From contig LMJI01000001.1 in the NCBI GenBank assembly GCA_001429255.1, positions 645,882-709,881 on the forward strand: a stretch of DNA of 64,000 nucleotides, written 5' to 3'. Below, one piece after another: positions 15,041 through 27,584 of this stretch; the stretch's first letter is position 1, and each line of letters opens with the position of its first letter. This stretch comes from Cellulomonas sp. Root930 (lineage in GTDB: Bacteria; Actinomycetota; Actinomycetes; Actinomycetales; Cellulomonadaceae). The position numbers and the translations under genes were made by a program. Below the pieces are notes generated by a model. It was not told the origin of the DNA and searched no databases. It saw only the letters and a list, made by a program, of their open reading frames with translations.

Positions 15041-16117
15041 TCAGCCGTCTGACCAGGGAGGTCCGTAGTCGGGCTGGTCGGCGGCCTCCCAGTCGGCGGC
15101 GTCGATCGAGCAGGCACCGACGACGTGCCCCTCCACCACGAGCCTGGTCTGCGCGGTCCACCCCGGTCCGGCCTCCTCCAGGTCGCCCGCCGAGACCTCG
15201 GCCCCGTCCAGGTACACCTCATAGCCGTCCCCGCTCGCGACCGCCACCTCCTGCTCGATCCCGATCACCGACCCGTCCGCCCGTCGGAGGTCGGTGTCCA
15301 CCCGCGCGCCGTCCAGCTGCCCGTCCGGGGAGGCCATGGACCACGTGATCCGCAGACCCTTCTCCACGTGGTCGTCGACCTCCCGGTCGATCCACAACCG
15401 CCCCTCGTGCATGGCGCCGCCGACGCGCGACGCCGTCGCGGTGGCCGTCGGGGCGGCGACCGTCCCGTCGTCGACGCACGACACCGGGGACTCCCACTCC
15501 CCGCCCCACGAGCTCGACGACGTCGAGAACCCGACGCCGACCACGCACACCGCGAACGCCGCGACGCTCACCACCGTCGAGCCGACCGCCGACGGCTCGC
15601 GCCGGAACCGTGCGAACCACGGGTGCGCCTCGGGCTCGCGCGTCTGGATCACGAGCGTCCCGATCATCGAGTCGGCGAACGTCTGCCTCCGCGCGTTCCA
15701 CAGCGGACGCAGGTAGCCGATCAGGAGGATCGAGTCGAGCACGTGCGCCACCACCCGCAGACCGGCGGCGACGATCCCCGCCGGCCGCCCGTCGGACACC
15801 CGCACCACGGCGACCCCCGCCACGCGCTTGCCCGGGGTCGCGCCCGTCCAGCCCTGGAGCACGAGCATCGCGACGACGAGCCCGACGAGCCAGCCGCTGG
15901 TGTACCACGCGACCGGGTCGGCAGCGCCGGACGACGGACCCCCGAACGTGGGCTGGAGCGACGGCGCGACACCGCCCGACCCGAGCACGAGCCACGTCGC
16001 GCCGGACAGGATCGCCCCATCGAGGAGGGCCGCGACCACACGCCGCGACCAGGAGGCCACCAGAGGCGCATCGACGGGCGTCGCGAGGTCCGTGGACAGC
16101 GCCACCGTGTCGGTCAC
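15041..16117 (-). CDS. RDD-family membrane protein
   Basis: The 358-residue protein begins with an RDD domain (VASWSRRVVAALLDGAILSGATWLVLG, about 20-46) with its characteristic Arg and Asp in the first helix, and GKRVAGVAVVRVSDGRPAG before the third helix. A further membrane helix near 200 (STVVSVAAFAVCVVGVGF) is followed by an outer domain of about 150 residues with two Cys residues and no recognised fold. RDD proteins are small membrane proteins, some acting as cation antiporters; the function here is unknown. The GTG at 16117 is used; no clear Shine-Dalgarno sequence is seen, so a leaderless message is possible. It is divergent from rtcB. Confidence 0.8.
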   Translation of the reverse strand: MTDTVALSTDLATPVDAPLVASWSRRVVAALLDGAILSGATWLVLGSGGVAPSLQPTFGGPSSGAADPVAWYTSGWLVGLVVAMLVLQGWTGATPGKRVAGVAVVRVSDGRPAGIVAAGLRVVAHVLDSILLIGYLRPLWNARRQTFADSMIGTLVIQTREPEAHPWFARFRREPSAVGSTVVSVAAFAVCVVGVGFSTSSSSWGGEWESPVSCVDDGTVAAPTATATASRVGGAMHEGRLWIDREVDDHVEKGLRITWSMASPDGQLDGARVDTDLRRADGSVIGIEQEVAVASGDGYEVYLDGAEVSAGDLEEAGPGWTAQTRLVVEGHVVGACSIDAADWEAADQPDYGPPWSDG

Positions 16118-16201
16118 GCACAGATCGTGGCAGGTCAGGGCGGTGCGCGTCCGGAGAATGACGGCGACGCGGGCACCCGGATCGTGCCAGGCTCCCGCCC
16201 C

Positions 16202-17380
16202 ATGACACGCGAGCACCTCAGCCCGCGACTGATCAGCTGGGCATCGATCCTCGAGGAGAACACCCGGGCCCAGGCAGTCGCCACCTCGACCCTCCCCTTC
16301 ATCTACCCGCACCTGGCCCTCATGCCCGACGCCCACCTGGGCAAGGGCGCGACGGTCGGCAGCGTCATCCCGACGCTGGGCGCGATCATCCCCGCCGCCG
16401 TCGGCGTGGACATCGGCTGCGGCATGATCGCCGTCCGCACGCAGTGGACGTCGGAGCAGGTGCGCGGTCGGGGGTCGCTCGCGACGCTGCGGCAGGCCAT
16501 CGAGAAGGCGGTCCCGCTGTCGGCGGGTGGCGCGAACCAGCGCCTCACGACGACGGCGGAGTCGCGCGTCGTCACGCTGGAGGACACGGCGGCGGCCGCC
16601 GGGTTCGACCCCGGTGCCGATGCCGGGAAGTGGCGCCTGCAGCTGGGTTCGCTCGGGTCCGGGAACCACTTCATCGAGGTCACGGTCGACGAGGCCGACA
16701 CGGTGTGGCTGTTCCTGCACTCGGGGAGCCGCGGCGTCGGCAACCGGATCGCGCAGCGGCACATCAAGGTCGCGGCCGCGCTCTGCCAGAAGTGGTGGAT
16801 CACGCTGCCCGACCGCGACCTGGCGTACCTGGTCGAGGACACCGACGAGTTCTGGGCGTACATCCGCGAGCTGCGGTGGGCCCAGGACTACGCCCTGCTC
16901 AACCGCGAGGAGATGATGGACCGCGTCGTCGACGCCATCTCCGAGCACATGAGCGAGGCGGTCGTCGAGGCCGAGCGCGTCAACTGCCACCACAACTTCA
17001 CGGAGCAGGAGACGCACTTCGGCAAGCGCGTCTGGGTGTCCCGCAAGGGGGCGATCAAGGCCGGCGTCGGTGACGCCGGGCTGATCCCGGGGTCGATGGG
17101 CACCGCGTCCTACGTGGTGACCGGCAAGGGCGACGCGCTCTCGCTGAACTCGTCGCCGCACGGTGCGGGCCGCAACCACTCGCGGTCCGCGGCGCGCAGG
17201 CTGTTCACCCACGACCAGCTGCGCGAGGCGATGACCGGCATCGAGTACCGCGACACGGACGCGTTCATCGACGAGATCCCGGCGGCGTACAAGGACATCG
17301 ACCGGGTCATGGCCGACGCCGCCGACCTCGTCGAGGTCCGCCACGTGCTGCACCAGATCGTGAACGTGAAGGGCGACTGA
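16202..17380 (+). CDS. rtcB: RtcB-family RNA ligase
   Basis: The 392-residue protein carries the RtcB signature residues: MPDAHLGKGATVGSVIP, VGVDIGCGMIAVRT (metal-binding Asp70 and Cys73), SGSRGVGN, NCHHNF and SPHGAGRNHSRSAARR, whose His320 would be the guanylylated residue. RtcB ligases join 2',3'-cyclic phosphate or 3'-phosphate RNA ends to 5'-OH ends using GTP and manganese in RNA repair. At about 390 residues it belongs to the shorter bacterial RtcB group. No archease, RtcA or RtcR gene is adjacent. The ATG at 16202 has a poor ribosome site. Transcription ends at the strong hairpin at 17389. Confidence 0.92.
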   Translation: MTREHLSPRLISWASILEENTRAQAVATSTLPFIYPHLALMPDAHLGKGATVGSVIPTLGAIIPAAVGVDIGCGMIAVRTQWTSEQVRGRGSLATLRQAIEKAVPLSAGGANQRLTTTAESRVVTLEDTAAAAGFDPGADAGKWRLQLGSLGSGNHFIEVTVDEADTVWLFLHSGSRGVGNRIAQRHIKVAAALCQKWWITLPDRDLAYLVEDTDEFWAYIRELRWAQDYALLNREEMMDRVVDAISEHMSEAVVEAERVNCHHNFTEQETHFGKRVWVSRKGAIKAGVGDAGLIPGSMGTASYVVTGKGDALSLNSSPHGAGRNHSRSAARRLFTHDQLREAMTGIEYRDTDAFIDEIPAAYKDIDRVMADAADLVEVRHVLHQIVNVKGD

Positions 17381-17388
17381 CCGACGGG

Positions 17389-17414
17389 CGCGCGGCCGGG
17401 GAACCGGCCGCGCG
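17389..17414. terminator. Bidirectional terminator between rtcB and the 1152-residue protein gene
   Basis: Arms CGCGCGGCCGG (17389-17399) and CCGGCCGCGCG (17404-17414) form a perfect 11-bp all-G/C stem with a 4-base loop (GGAA), lying between two convergent genes whose stops are at 17380 and 17415. It can serve both strands. Confidence 0.85.
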
Positions 17415-20400
17415 TCAGCGGACCGGCACCTCGACCTCCACGCGGACCACCTCGCCGGTGCGTCGGAACACCCGCTCGCTCACGTCGGCGTCGAGCGCAC
17501 CGTCACTGCCCTCCACACGGGTGCCGTCGGCGAGGTGCGCGACGACGGTCAGCACCGCACCGGGTCCGTCGACGCGGCGGTAGACCACCGGCACCTGGCA
17601 GAACGTGAACGCGAGCGATCCCGCGGGGAGCGCGAGGCCCCGCTCCTGCTGGGCGACGTCGTGGTACGTGAACGTCGTCGGGGCGTTGGTCCACTCGTCG
17701 GCGCGCAGCAGCACGGGCCGCACGACGACGCGCCCGCCCTCGACCCGCAGCCCCAGCTCACCGAGCCGGGCGAGGATCTCCTCCTTCACCTGGCCGGTCA
17801 TGCCGGGCTGCCGGGCACCCTTGCCGGCCGGGGTGTGCGAGTACGGGTCGACGGGGAACGCGCCGTACACGTCGGGGGTCTTGCAGTAGCCGAGGCCCTG
17901 CCGGACGTCCTCGTAGGCGTCCGCGAGGCCCGCCACCACGACCGCGTCGGCACCCTCGGCGACCGCGCACTCGTGGTTCTCCTGCACGGCGAGCAGCAGC
18001 TTGGACACCATGTGCCAGTAGATGCTGCCGAGCCCCTCGTACGCGAAGAACGACCCCGACCGTCCGGTGAACTGGGCGTGCCGGAACACCTGCTCGAACA
18101 CGTCGAGCACGGCCTGGCGGCCGTCGCCCACGCCCGGGACCGTGCGGCTCAGTGCGTCGAGGGCGGCGTCGAGGTCACGCGCATTGTGGAGGCCGGGCGC
18201 GAACCGGTGGTCGCCGAGCACGTCGCGCAGCACGATCGACGTGTCGCCCGCCTCGACCAGCGCAGCGAGCAAGGGCGCGGACGCGGCCTGCTCGGCGGTG
18301 ACCAGGTTGCGCGCCAGGAACGTCGGCAGCTCGCGGTCCGGGTAGAGCTGGTAGGAGTGCTGGTCCGCCCGGTAGAGCGCGCTCCGCCGCAGCGACCGGA
18401 CGAGCTCCAGCGCCTCCGCGGGGGTCAGCAGCCCGGACGACAGCACCGCGACCTGACCCTCGAGCATCTCCTGCAGATGACCGACGGTCGCCCCGTCGCG
18501 CAGGTCGAGCAGGTTGTACGCGTGGAACAGGCCGTCCGCGCGACGGTTCGCCCGCAGCGCGGCGTCGACGTAGAGCTGGGCGTCCGCGAGGAACGCCTGG
18601 ACGTCCGCGGCGGACACCCCCGTGCGCTCGCCGCCGTACCCGGCGTACACGCGGGTGCGGTACGCGGTGCCGGCCGCGCCGAGCGCGTCCATGACGGCGC
18701 GCCGGCCCCGGTCGTCGAACCCGGTGCCCGCCTGCTCGCGGTGCTCGTCGAGCGCCGCGTGCACGTCCGTCAGCAGGTTGGCGAGCTCGCTCGTCACCGT
18801 GAGGTCGTCCGCGAGCAGGTCCCGGGCGAGGGTCAGGGCGCGGCGCAGGTAGGCGAGGGTGACCACCGACAGGCCCTTGCCGACGAGTGCGTTGTTGGCG
18901 TCGTTCCACTCGGGGCGCTGGGTGTTCATCCAGATGCCGCCGTCGGGCACCAGGTTGACGACCTTCGCGAGGATCGTGAGCAGCAGCTTCTCGCCGAGCG
19001 AGACGCGCACGAGCTCGCCGTCGGGTCCGTGCACGAGCCGCCCGTCCGCGCCCTCGGTGACGACGCGCCGTGCGACCCGCTCCTCGGTCTCCGTGTCGAA
19101 CGCGATCGTCGCGATCGGCTCGGTGACCGTCTCGTCGTAGGTCGCGATGCGGTACGGCACGTCGGCGTGCGTGAAGACGGCCCGGTCGACGAGTGCCTCC
19201 AGGCGACCCGGGTGGAACCGGTGCGACGCCTCCAGCAGCTTGACCAGGTAGATGACCTGGTGGTCGCTCCAGTAGCCGATGTTCGCCCAGGGGTTCGACG
19301 GCTCGGGCACCTCCCAGTCGATGCCGGAGCGCGAGATGCGGTACGGGTTGTACCCGTCGGCCGTCGTCGCGTCGAGGAACACCGCGACCATCGACTCCAC
19401 GTACTCGGGGAACGACCAGGCCAGCGCCTCCCAGTTCTGGAAGATGTCCCGCCAGTTGCCCTGAAAGTCGACGCGCGTCTCGCCGTGAGCGTCCGTCAGG
19501 GCGATCTTGAACTTGTTCCAGGGCCGGCTCGGGTCGCCGTGCCGGCGGCTGAACGTCAGCGGCAGGTACTCGCGCACGAGCCGCAGCAGGTCCGGGTCGC
19601 CGGACGCGTCGGCCCGTTCGACGAGGTCGTCCAGCTGCTCGGTCGCGGCGAGCGCGTCGAACCACGCGCCGCTGCGGTCCGCGGTGCGCGGGCTGCGCTG
19701 GCCGACGAAGGCGCGCAGGTCGGCCGTCCGCACGGTGTACCCGTCGACGAGGACGCCGCCGCGCATGACGTTGAACAGCACGTTGGCGCGGTGGTGGGCG
19801 GTGGCGAGCTCGTCGCCGGTGACCTGCGCGGCGTCGGCGGTGCCGACGAGCCGGTCGAGGTGCGCGCGCGTGCCCTCGACGTCCGCTGCGAGCGCCGCAG
19901 CGGCCGCGGCGGGGTCGGCGAGCTGGGTCTGGAGCCGGACGATGTCGGCCGCGCTCTGGTCGACGTCGGCGACGACGCTCCAGCGGCGGTGCTCGCCGGG
20001 GGCGATCGTGAGGCGTGCGCGGACCAGGTACGCACCCTTCTCGCCGCGGACCTCGTGCTCCGCGACGACGGGGCGGCCCGCCGCGAACGCGCCGACCTGG
20101 CGCGCGGAGAGCAGGTGGTCGACGTCGTCGAGGCCCACCTGCCAGGCGACGGTCGTGGAGAGCGACTCGCTCGGGTCGGCCTTGTCGGTGAGTGTCGAGT
20201 TCAGGTACACGAGCCCGAGGCCCGTCGCGGCGTCGACCTCGGCCCGCTTGTACGCGTCGAGCAGGCTGCTGAGCTCGCCCTGCGTCTGCACGGTGACGCC
20301 CGCGGGCAGCAGGTCGACGAAGCCGTCCAGGACCTCGACCCGGACGTGCCGGTCGGTCGCCGAGGCCACCTCGACCTCGCGCACGACGCCGTACCGGGCG

Positions 20401-20873
20401 GCGGTCCGCCACGTGACGCGCACACGGAGGCCGAGGTCAGGGCGGGTCTCCTCGAACACGAGGGTGGTGCCGAGCGGGTCCTTGTACAGGTGGCGCTCGG
20501 CGTCCGGGTCGCCCGGCCGGCGCGGCGCGAACGGCTGCCAGAACAGGATCCCGTCGGCCGTGGCGACGCGCAGGAGCGTGAGCCCGCCGGTCCGGCCGGC
20601 GCCCGCGGCGACCTTGTCCTCGGTGGTGTAGGTGAACAGGGCGCGGTCGGCCTCCTCGCGTCCGGCGGTCACGCCGCCGGTGCTGGAGATGAACAGCCAC
20701 AGGTCGCTCGCGCCGACGAGCGTCATGAAGAACGGCGGCAGGTCGTCGTAGGACGTGATGCGGTAGAAGCGTCGTCCGTCGAGGTCGACGAGCCCGGACT
20801 CGGGGGCGTCAGGCACATCCGGCATCATGCCCGGTTCGTCCGTAGGTGCGGGCGAGAAAGTCTGCGACGCCAT
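17415..20873 (-). CDS. Large uncharacterised, probably carbohydrate-active protein
   Basis: The 1152-residue soluble protein has no signal peptide or membrane helix. An N-terminal beta-rich region (about 30-330) is followed by a helical region with conserved-looking segments: VDFQGNWRDIFQNWEAL, TADGYNPYRIS, GIDWEVPEPSNPWANIGYWSDHQVIYL, WMNTQRPEWNDANNALVGKG and YKTPDVYGAFP-like CKTPDVYGAFPVDPYSH. A beta-sandwich then an aromatic-rich helical toroid containing an EWND motif recalls clan GH-Q phosphorylases (GH94 type), but the order of motifs differs and I cannot assign a family. The ATG at 20873 has GAAGGA upstream. A 13/14 match to the CebR/CelR operator lies 60 bp upstream, suggesting control by cellobiose and a role in cello-oligosaccharide metabolism. 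Confidence 0.75.
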   Translation of the reverse strand: MASQTFSPAPTDEPGMMPDVPDAPESGLVDLDGRRFYRITSYDDLPPFFMTLVGASDLWLFISSTGGVTAGREEADRALFTYTTEDKVAAGAGRTGGLTLLRVATADGILFWQPFAPRRPGDPDAERHLYKDPLGTTLVFEETRPDLGLRVRVTWRTAARYGVVREVEVASATDRHVRVEVLDGFVDLLPAGVTVQTQGELSSLLDAYKRAEVDAATGLGLVYLNSTLTDKADPSESLSTTVAWQVGLDDVDHLLSARQVGAFAAGRPVVAEHEVRGEKGAYLVRARLTIAPGEHRRWSVVADVDQSAADIVRLQTQLADPAAAAAALAADVEGTRAHLDRLVGTADAAQVTGDELATAHHRANVLFNVMRGGVLVDGYTVRTADLRAFVGQRSPRTADRSGAWFDALAATEQLDDLVERADASGDPDLLRLVREYLPLTFSRRHGDPSRPWNKFKIALTDAHGETRVDFQGNWRDIFQNWEALAWSFPEYVESMVAVFLDATTADGYNPYRISRSGIDWEVPEPSNPWANIGYWSDHQVIYLVKLLEASHRFHPGRLEALVDRAVFTHADVPYRIATYDETVTEPIATIAFDTETEERVARRVVTEGADGRLVHGPDGELVRVSLGEKLLLTILAKVVNLVPDGGIWMNTQRPEWNDANNALVGKGLSVVTLAYLRRALTLARDLLADDLTVTSELANLLTDVHAALDEHREQAGTGFDDRGRRAVMDALGAAGTAYRTRVYAGYGGERTGVSAADVQAFLADAQLYVDAALRANRRADGLFHAYNLLDLRDGATVGHLQEMLEGQVAVLSSGLLTPAEALELVRSLRRSALYRADQHSYQLYPDRELPTFLARNLVTAEQAASAPLLAALVEAGDTSIVLRDVLGDHRFAPGLHNARDLDAALDALSRTVPGVGDGRQAVLDVFEQVFRHAQFTGRSGSFFAYEGLGSIYWHMVSKLLLAVQENHECAVAEGADAVVVAGLADAYEDVRQGLGYCKTPDVYGAFPVDPYSHTPAGKGARQPGMTGQVKEEILARLGELGLRVEGGRVVVRPVLLRADEWTNAPTTFTYHDVAQQERGLALPAGSLAFTFCQVPVVYRRVDGPGAVLTVVAHLADGTRVEGSDGALDADVSERVFRRTGEVVRVEVEVPVR

Positions 20874-20932
20874 TGCCGATGTCCTTCGTTCGTACGCGCG
20901 TGGGCCCAGGGTGGGCCGCTCCGGTGCGGCCG

Positions 20933-20946
20933 TGGGTGCGCTCCCA
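20933..20946. promoter_or_regulatory. CebR/CelR-type operator
   Basis: TGGGTGCGCTCCCA differs at one base from TGGGAGCGCTCCCA, the operator bound by the cellobiose-responsive LacI-family repressors CebR (Streptomyces) and CelR (Thermobifida). It lies 60-73 bp upstream of the start of the 1152-residue protein gene, the right place for repression. No cebR gene is recognisable in the window: the two LacI genes present lie far from this site. Function is inferred from the match. Confidence 0.7.
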
Positions 20947-20951
20947 TACAT

Positions 20952-20963
20952 TGACACGTGTCA
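20952..20963. promoter_or_regulatory. 12-bp perfect palindrome beside the CebR-type site
   Basis: TGACACGTGTCA lies 5 bp upstream of the CebR-type operator relative to the leftward gene. It is a perfect palindrome and may bind a second regulator. The same bases could include promoter elements. No binder is identified. Confidence 0.4.
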
Positions 20964-20981
20964 CCGGAGAAGGCAACGCTG

Positions 20982-21002
20982 CACGGAGGCATCACCTCCG
21001 TG
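20982..21002 (-). terminator. Hairpin terminator after the carboxyethylornithine synthase-like gene
   Basis: CACGGAGG (20982-20989) pairs with CCTCCGTG (20995-21002) around a 5-base loop, starting 3 bp beyond the stop of the leftward gene ending at 21006. It would end that transcript before the operator region of the next gene. Confidence 0.65.
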
Positions 21003-21005
21003 GCC

Positions 21006-22169
21006 CTACGCCGCCGGGTGCGGGTACTCGGCGGACCGGCCCTGGAACGTGAGGATCGCCTCGTTCCGGATCCGACCGTCCTCGATCTCCACCGCCCGCT
21101 GGATCGTGTCCGACGCGGCCCACGACTCCGGGCCCGACATCACCGTGCGCAGGAACGGCATCAGCGCCTCGCTGATCTCCCACGTCGTCGAGTTCCACAG
21201 CAGCGACGGGCTGTGGTCCACCGCGTAGTAGTTCGTCGTGTCCCCCACCGTGAACATCGGGTCCGCGAACGACGTCGGCCGCGCCCAGCCGAAGCCCATC
21301 CCCTCGTCGACGGACACGTCGACGATGAGGCTGCCCGGCCGGAACTCACCCAGGTCCGAGGTGCGCAGGTACGTCAGCGGCGCGTTCGGGTCCTGCAGCG
21401 TGCAGTTGACGACGATGTCGTTCTCGGCCAGGTACCCCGGGAGCCGCACCGGACCGCCCTCGGTGGTGACCGTGCTCTCGAACGGGTCCTCGGGGTTGTG
21501 GTCGAAGTGGATGATGTCCACCGACGGGATCGGGGAGCCGACGGCGGCGATCTCCCGGTTGGTCAGCACCCGCACGTCGTGGATCCCGTGTGCGTTGAGC
21601 GCCGTGACGGCGCCGCGCGCAGTCGCCCCGAACCCGATCACCACCGCCGTGAGCCTGCGCCCGTAGTCACCGGTCGACCCGCACAGCTGCAGCGCGTGCA
21701 GCACCGAGCAGTAGCCCGCCAGCTCGTTGTTCTTGTGGAACACGTGCAGGCCGAAACCGCCGTCCGCCTGCCAGTGGTTCATGGCCTCCCAGGCGATCAG
21801 GGTGAGCCGCTTGTCGATCGCCAGCTGGGTGATCCGGCGGTCCTGCACGCAGTGCGGCCACCCCCACAGCACCTGACCGTCGCGGAGATCCTCCAGGTCC
21901 GACGCCTGCGGCTTGGGCAGCAGCACGATGTCCGCCTGGGCGATGACCTCGTCGCGGTCGGACATCTGCCCGACCAGGGGCGCGATCTGGTCGTCGGCGA
22001 TGCCGAAACGGGCGCCGTAGCCCCGTTCGAGGATCATCTGCGCCCGCAGGTCCGCGTCGATGCGCTCGAGGTGACCCGGGTGGATCGGGAGCCGCCGCTC
22101 GTCGGGCTTGCGCGACGTGGCCATCACACCCAGGCGCAACAACCCGGGCTTGGCAATCGTTTTACTCAT
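21006..22169 (-). CDS. N5-(carboxyethyl)ornithine synthase-like NADPH-dependent enzyme
   Basis: The 387-residue protein belongs to the alanine dehydrogenase/transhydrogenase fold. Its start GLLRLGVMATSRKPDERRLPIHPGHLERID and the block GQVLWGWPHCVQDRRITQLAIDKRLTLIAWEAMNHW match proteins annotated as N5-(carboxyethyl)ornithine synthase, which reductively condenses pyruvate with the side-chain amine of ornithine. The Rossmann segment is LTAVVIGFGATARGAVTALNA. The enzyme was described in Lactococcus; the substrate in actinobacteria is less certain. The ATG at 22169 has no clear ribosome site. A hairpin follows the stop. Confidence 0.8.
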   Translation of the reverse strand: MSKTIAKPGLLRLGVMATSRKPDERRLPIHPGHLERIDADLRAQMILERGYGARFGIADDQIAPLVGQMSDRDEVIAQADIVLLPKPQASDLEDLRDGQVLWGWPHCVQDRRITQLAIDKRLTLIAWEAMNHWQADGGFGLHVFHKNNELAGYCSVLHALQLCGSTGDYGRRLTAVVIGFGATARGAVTALNAHGIHDVRVLTNREIAAVGSPIPSVDIIHFDHNPEDPFESTVTTEGGPVRLPGYLAENDIVVNCTLQDPNAPLTYLRTSDLGEFRPGSLIVDVSVDEGMGFGWARPTSFADPMFTVGDTTNYYAVDHSPSLLWNSTTWEISEALMPFLRTVMSGPESWAASDTIQRAVEIEDGRIRNEAILTFQGRSAEYPHPAA

Positions 22170-22232
22170 GCTTGATCGTAGTCGCGTGCGGTGCATGTCC
22201 ACCTGCTGGGCGCGACCGTGGACAATCGCCCC

Positions 22233-22934
22233 ATGAGCATCACCGGCTACGTCCGCAACAACGCCGACCGATTCCGGGTCGTCGTCGCGATGTGGATCGT
22301 CGTCGGCTTCGGCGGCGCCCTGCTCTTCGGCTCCTTCGGCCTCATGCTCGTCACGGGTACCGGCATGTTCGCCGACAAGGCGGTCGTCGACCCCGGCCTG
22401 GAGTTCTCCCCCGGCCAGGAGGTGGCGGTCGACGACGGCGTCGGCCCCGGCAACTTCATGGTGCTGGCCACCCCCGCCACCGTGGACCCCGGCACGGTCG
22501 AGTGCGCCTGGAAGAGCCGGGTGTACAGCACCGGCGAGCAGAGAGAAGGTCGCCTGGACATCGCCCGTCCCGACGGCGTCGCCGAGACCGTGACCACCTA
22601 CGACTCGACGCCGCGCAGCTTCGTGCCCCTTGCCGCGACCCGGAACACCGAGTGGATGGAGCCGGACCTTCTGACCTGCACCGGGGAAGGCGTCGAGTCC
22701 TTCGCGATCAGTTCCACGGACGGGGTCTTGACCGACGGGTTCCGCTTCGGCACCGGTGCACTGCTCCTCGTGCTCGCGCCGGTGGTCTTCGGACTGGGAC
22801 TGGTCGCCCTCCACTTCACGCGGAAGTGGCACCAGCGCGGGATGTTCCCCGCACCTCCGGTCCCGGCGTACTACCCTCCCCCGGCCCAGCAGGCGCTCCC
22901 GCCCGGGCACAACCCGTTCGGTCCGCCGAGCTGA
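22233..22934 (+). CDS. Membrane protein of unknown function, two helices with outer domain
   Basis: The 233-residue product has an N-terminal helix (about 14-40, VVVAMWIVVGFGGALLFGSFGLMLV), an outer region of about 130 residues with two Cys residues (VECAWK and LLTCTG) that may form a disulfide, a second helix (TGALLLVLAPVVFGLGLVAL), and a Pro-rich cytoplasmic tail ending PPGHNPFGPPS. This is a common actinobacterial architecture without assigned function. The ATG at 22233 is placed just before the first helix; upstream in-frame starts add only polar residues. It converges with the next membrane protein gene. Confidence 0.7.
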   Translation: MSITGYVRNNADRFRVVVAMWIVVGFGGALLFGSFGLMLVTGTGMFADKAVVDPGLEFSPGQEVAVDDGVGPGNFMVLATPATVDPGTVECAWKSRVYSTGEQREGRLDIARPDGVAETVTTYDSTPRSFVPLAATRNTEWMEPDLLTCTGEGVESFAISSTDGVLTDGFRFGTGALLLVLAPVVFGLGLVALHFTRKWHQRGMFPAPPVPAYYPPPAQQALPPGHNPFGPPS

Positions 22935-22978
22935 CTCACCCCCGGACGCGACACGACCCCAGCGAGCCACGCACCCTG

Positions 22979-23623
22979 TCAGGCGGTGCGGCTCTGCGCG
23001 TCCCAGGCCTCGTTGATGCTGCGGCGCACCTCGACACGCTGCCGGGTCTGGACGATGAAGCCGATCACCGCCAGCACGAGCACGAGCACGAACCAGCCCC
23101 AGCCGGCGTCGACCGCGCTGCTGAAGCTCCCCTCCGTGAAGTCGGCGGAGTTCAGGGTGCCCAGCAGCAGCATCAGGCCGGCGACCACGCTGACGGCGCC
23201 CGCGAGGGAGCTCGCCACCGCCAGCACGACCATCGGCATGTTCCCGACGACCGCCAGCAGTCCGAAGACCGCGCCGATGGCCACGCCCACGAGAACCGCG
23301 ACCCAGCTCCAGTCGATCCCCAGGGCGACGACAAGGCCCGCACCGATCGCATAGCCGAACGCAGCCATCGCGAGGATCACGGCCACCGCGAAGTAGAGGT
23401 AGGCGAGCACGGCGAAGATCACGGCGAAGACGAACCCCGAGACCCAGCCGAATGCCGTGCCCAGAAAGCTCTCGTCCGCGAGCTCGGCGAAGAGTCCTGC
23501 GCCGAAGGCGAACCCGGCGAAGAAGCCCCAGATCGGGAGAACGAGCCGCAGCACGAACTGCCCCGCGAAGAGCATGGCGCCCCCGGCGACGATGGCGAGG
23601 ATGCCCAACAGGATGTCTGCCAT
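22979..23623 (-). CDS. DUF4203-like multi-helix membrane protein
   Basis: The 214-residue protein consists of about seven closely spaced hydrophobic helices with many Gly and Ala residues (LLGILAIVAGGAMLFAGQFV, LPIWGFFAGFAFGAG and onward) and a short charged C-terminus (QTRQRVEVRRSINEAWDAQSRTA). The arrangement resembles DUF4203/TMEM198-type membrane proteins of unknown function. The ATG at 23623 begins immediately before the first helix; there is no clear ribosome site. Confidence 0.7.
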   Translation of the reverse strand: MADILLGILAIVAGGAMLFAGQFVLRLVLPIWGFFAGFAFGAGLFAELADESFLGTAFGWVSGFVFAVIFAVLAYLYFAVAVILAMAAFGYAIGAGLVVALGIDWSWVAVLVGVAIGAVFGLLAVVGNMPMVVLAVASSLAGAVSVVAGLMLLLGTLNSADFTEGSFSSAVDAGWGWFVLVLVLAVIGFIVQTRQRVEVRRSINEAWDAQSRTA

Positions 23624-23714
23624 GTCTGCAATGTAGGGCTCACCGACCTCGATCGGTGGGACAACACGGACATCCGTCGCGACGACCGCACAGCGTGCGC
23701 GCGCCACGGCATGA

Positions 23715-23769
23715 CGAAGGCCCCGCGCCGGCGCGAGCGCTGGTCACGGGGCCTTCGTGGTGGAGCCGC

Positions 23770-23772
<3 letters not shown>
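23715..23772. repeat. 58-bp direct repeat, copy 1: duplicated tRNA-Thr 3' end plus terminator
   Basis: This segment aligns without gaps to 33214-33271 with 52 of 58 identical bases. On the minus strand it reads TAGGCGGCTCC, the last bases of the tRNA-Thr gene at 33263, followed by a terminator hairpin (arms around CGAAGGCCCC and GGGGCCTTCG). Its TAG is also the stop codon of the beta-galactosidase gene. Differences are confined to the hairpin loop region and two bases after the tRNA end. The copies flank a 9.5-kb block, as attachment-site duplicates would; no integrase is present. The hairpin doubles as terminator of the sugar operon. Confidence 0.7.

Positions 23773-27576
<3,804 letters not shown>

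Positions 27577-27584
<8 letters not shown>

Noticed and set aside
22979..23623. Possible holin or phage protein from the multi-helix sequence
   Set aside because: No phage genes nearby, and length and helix number fit DUF4203-type proteins better.
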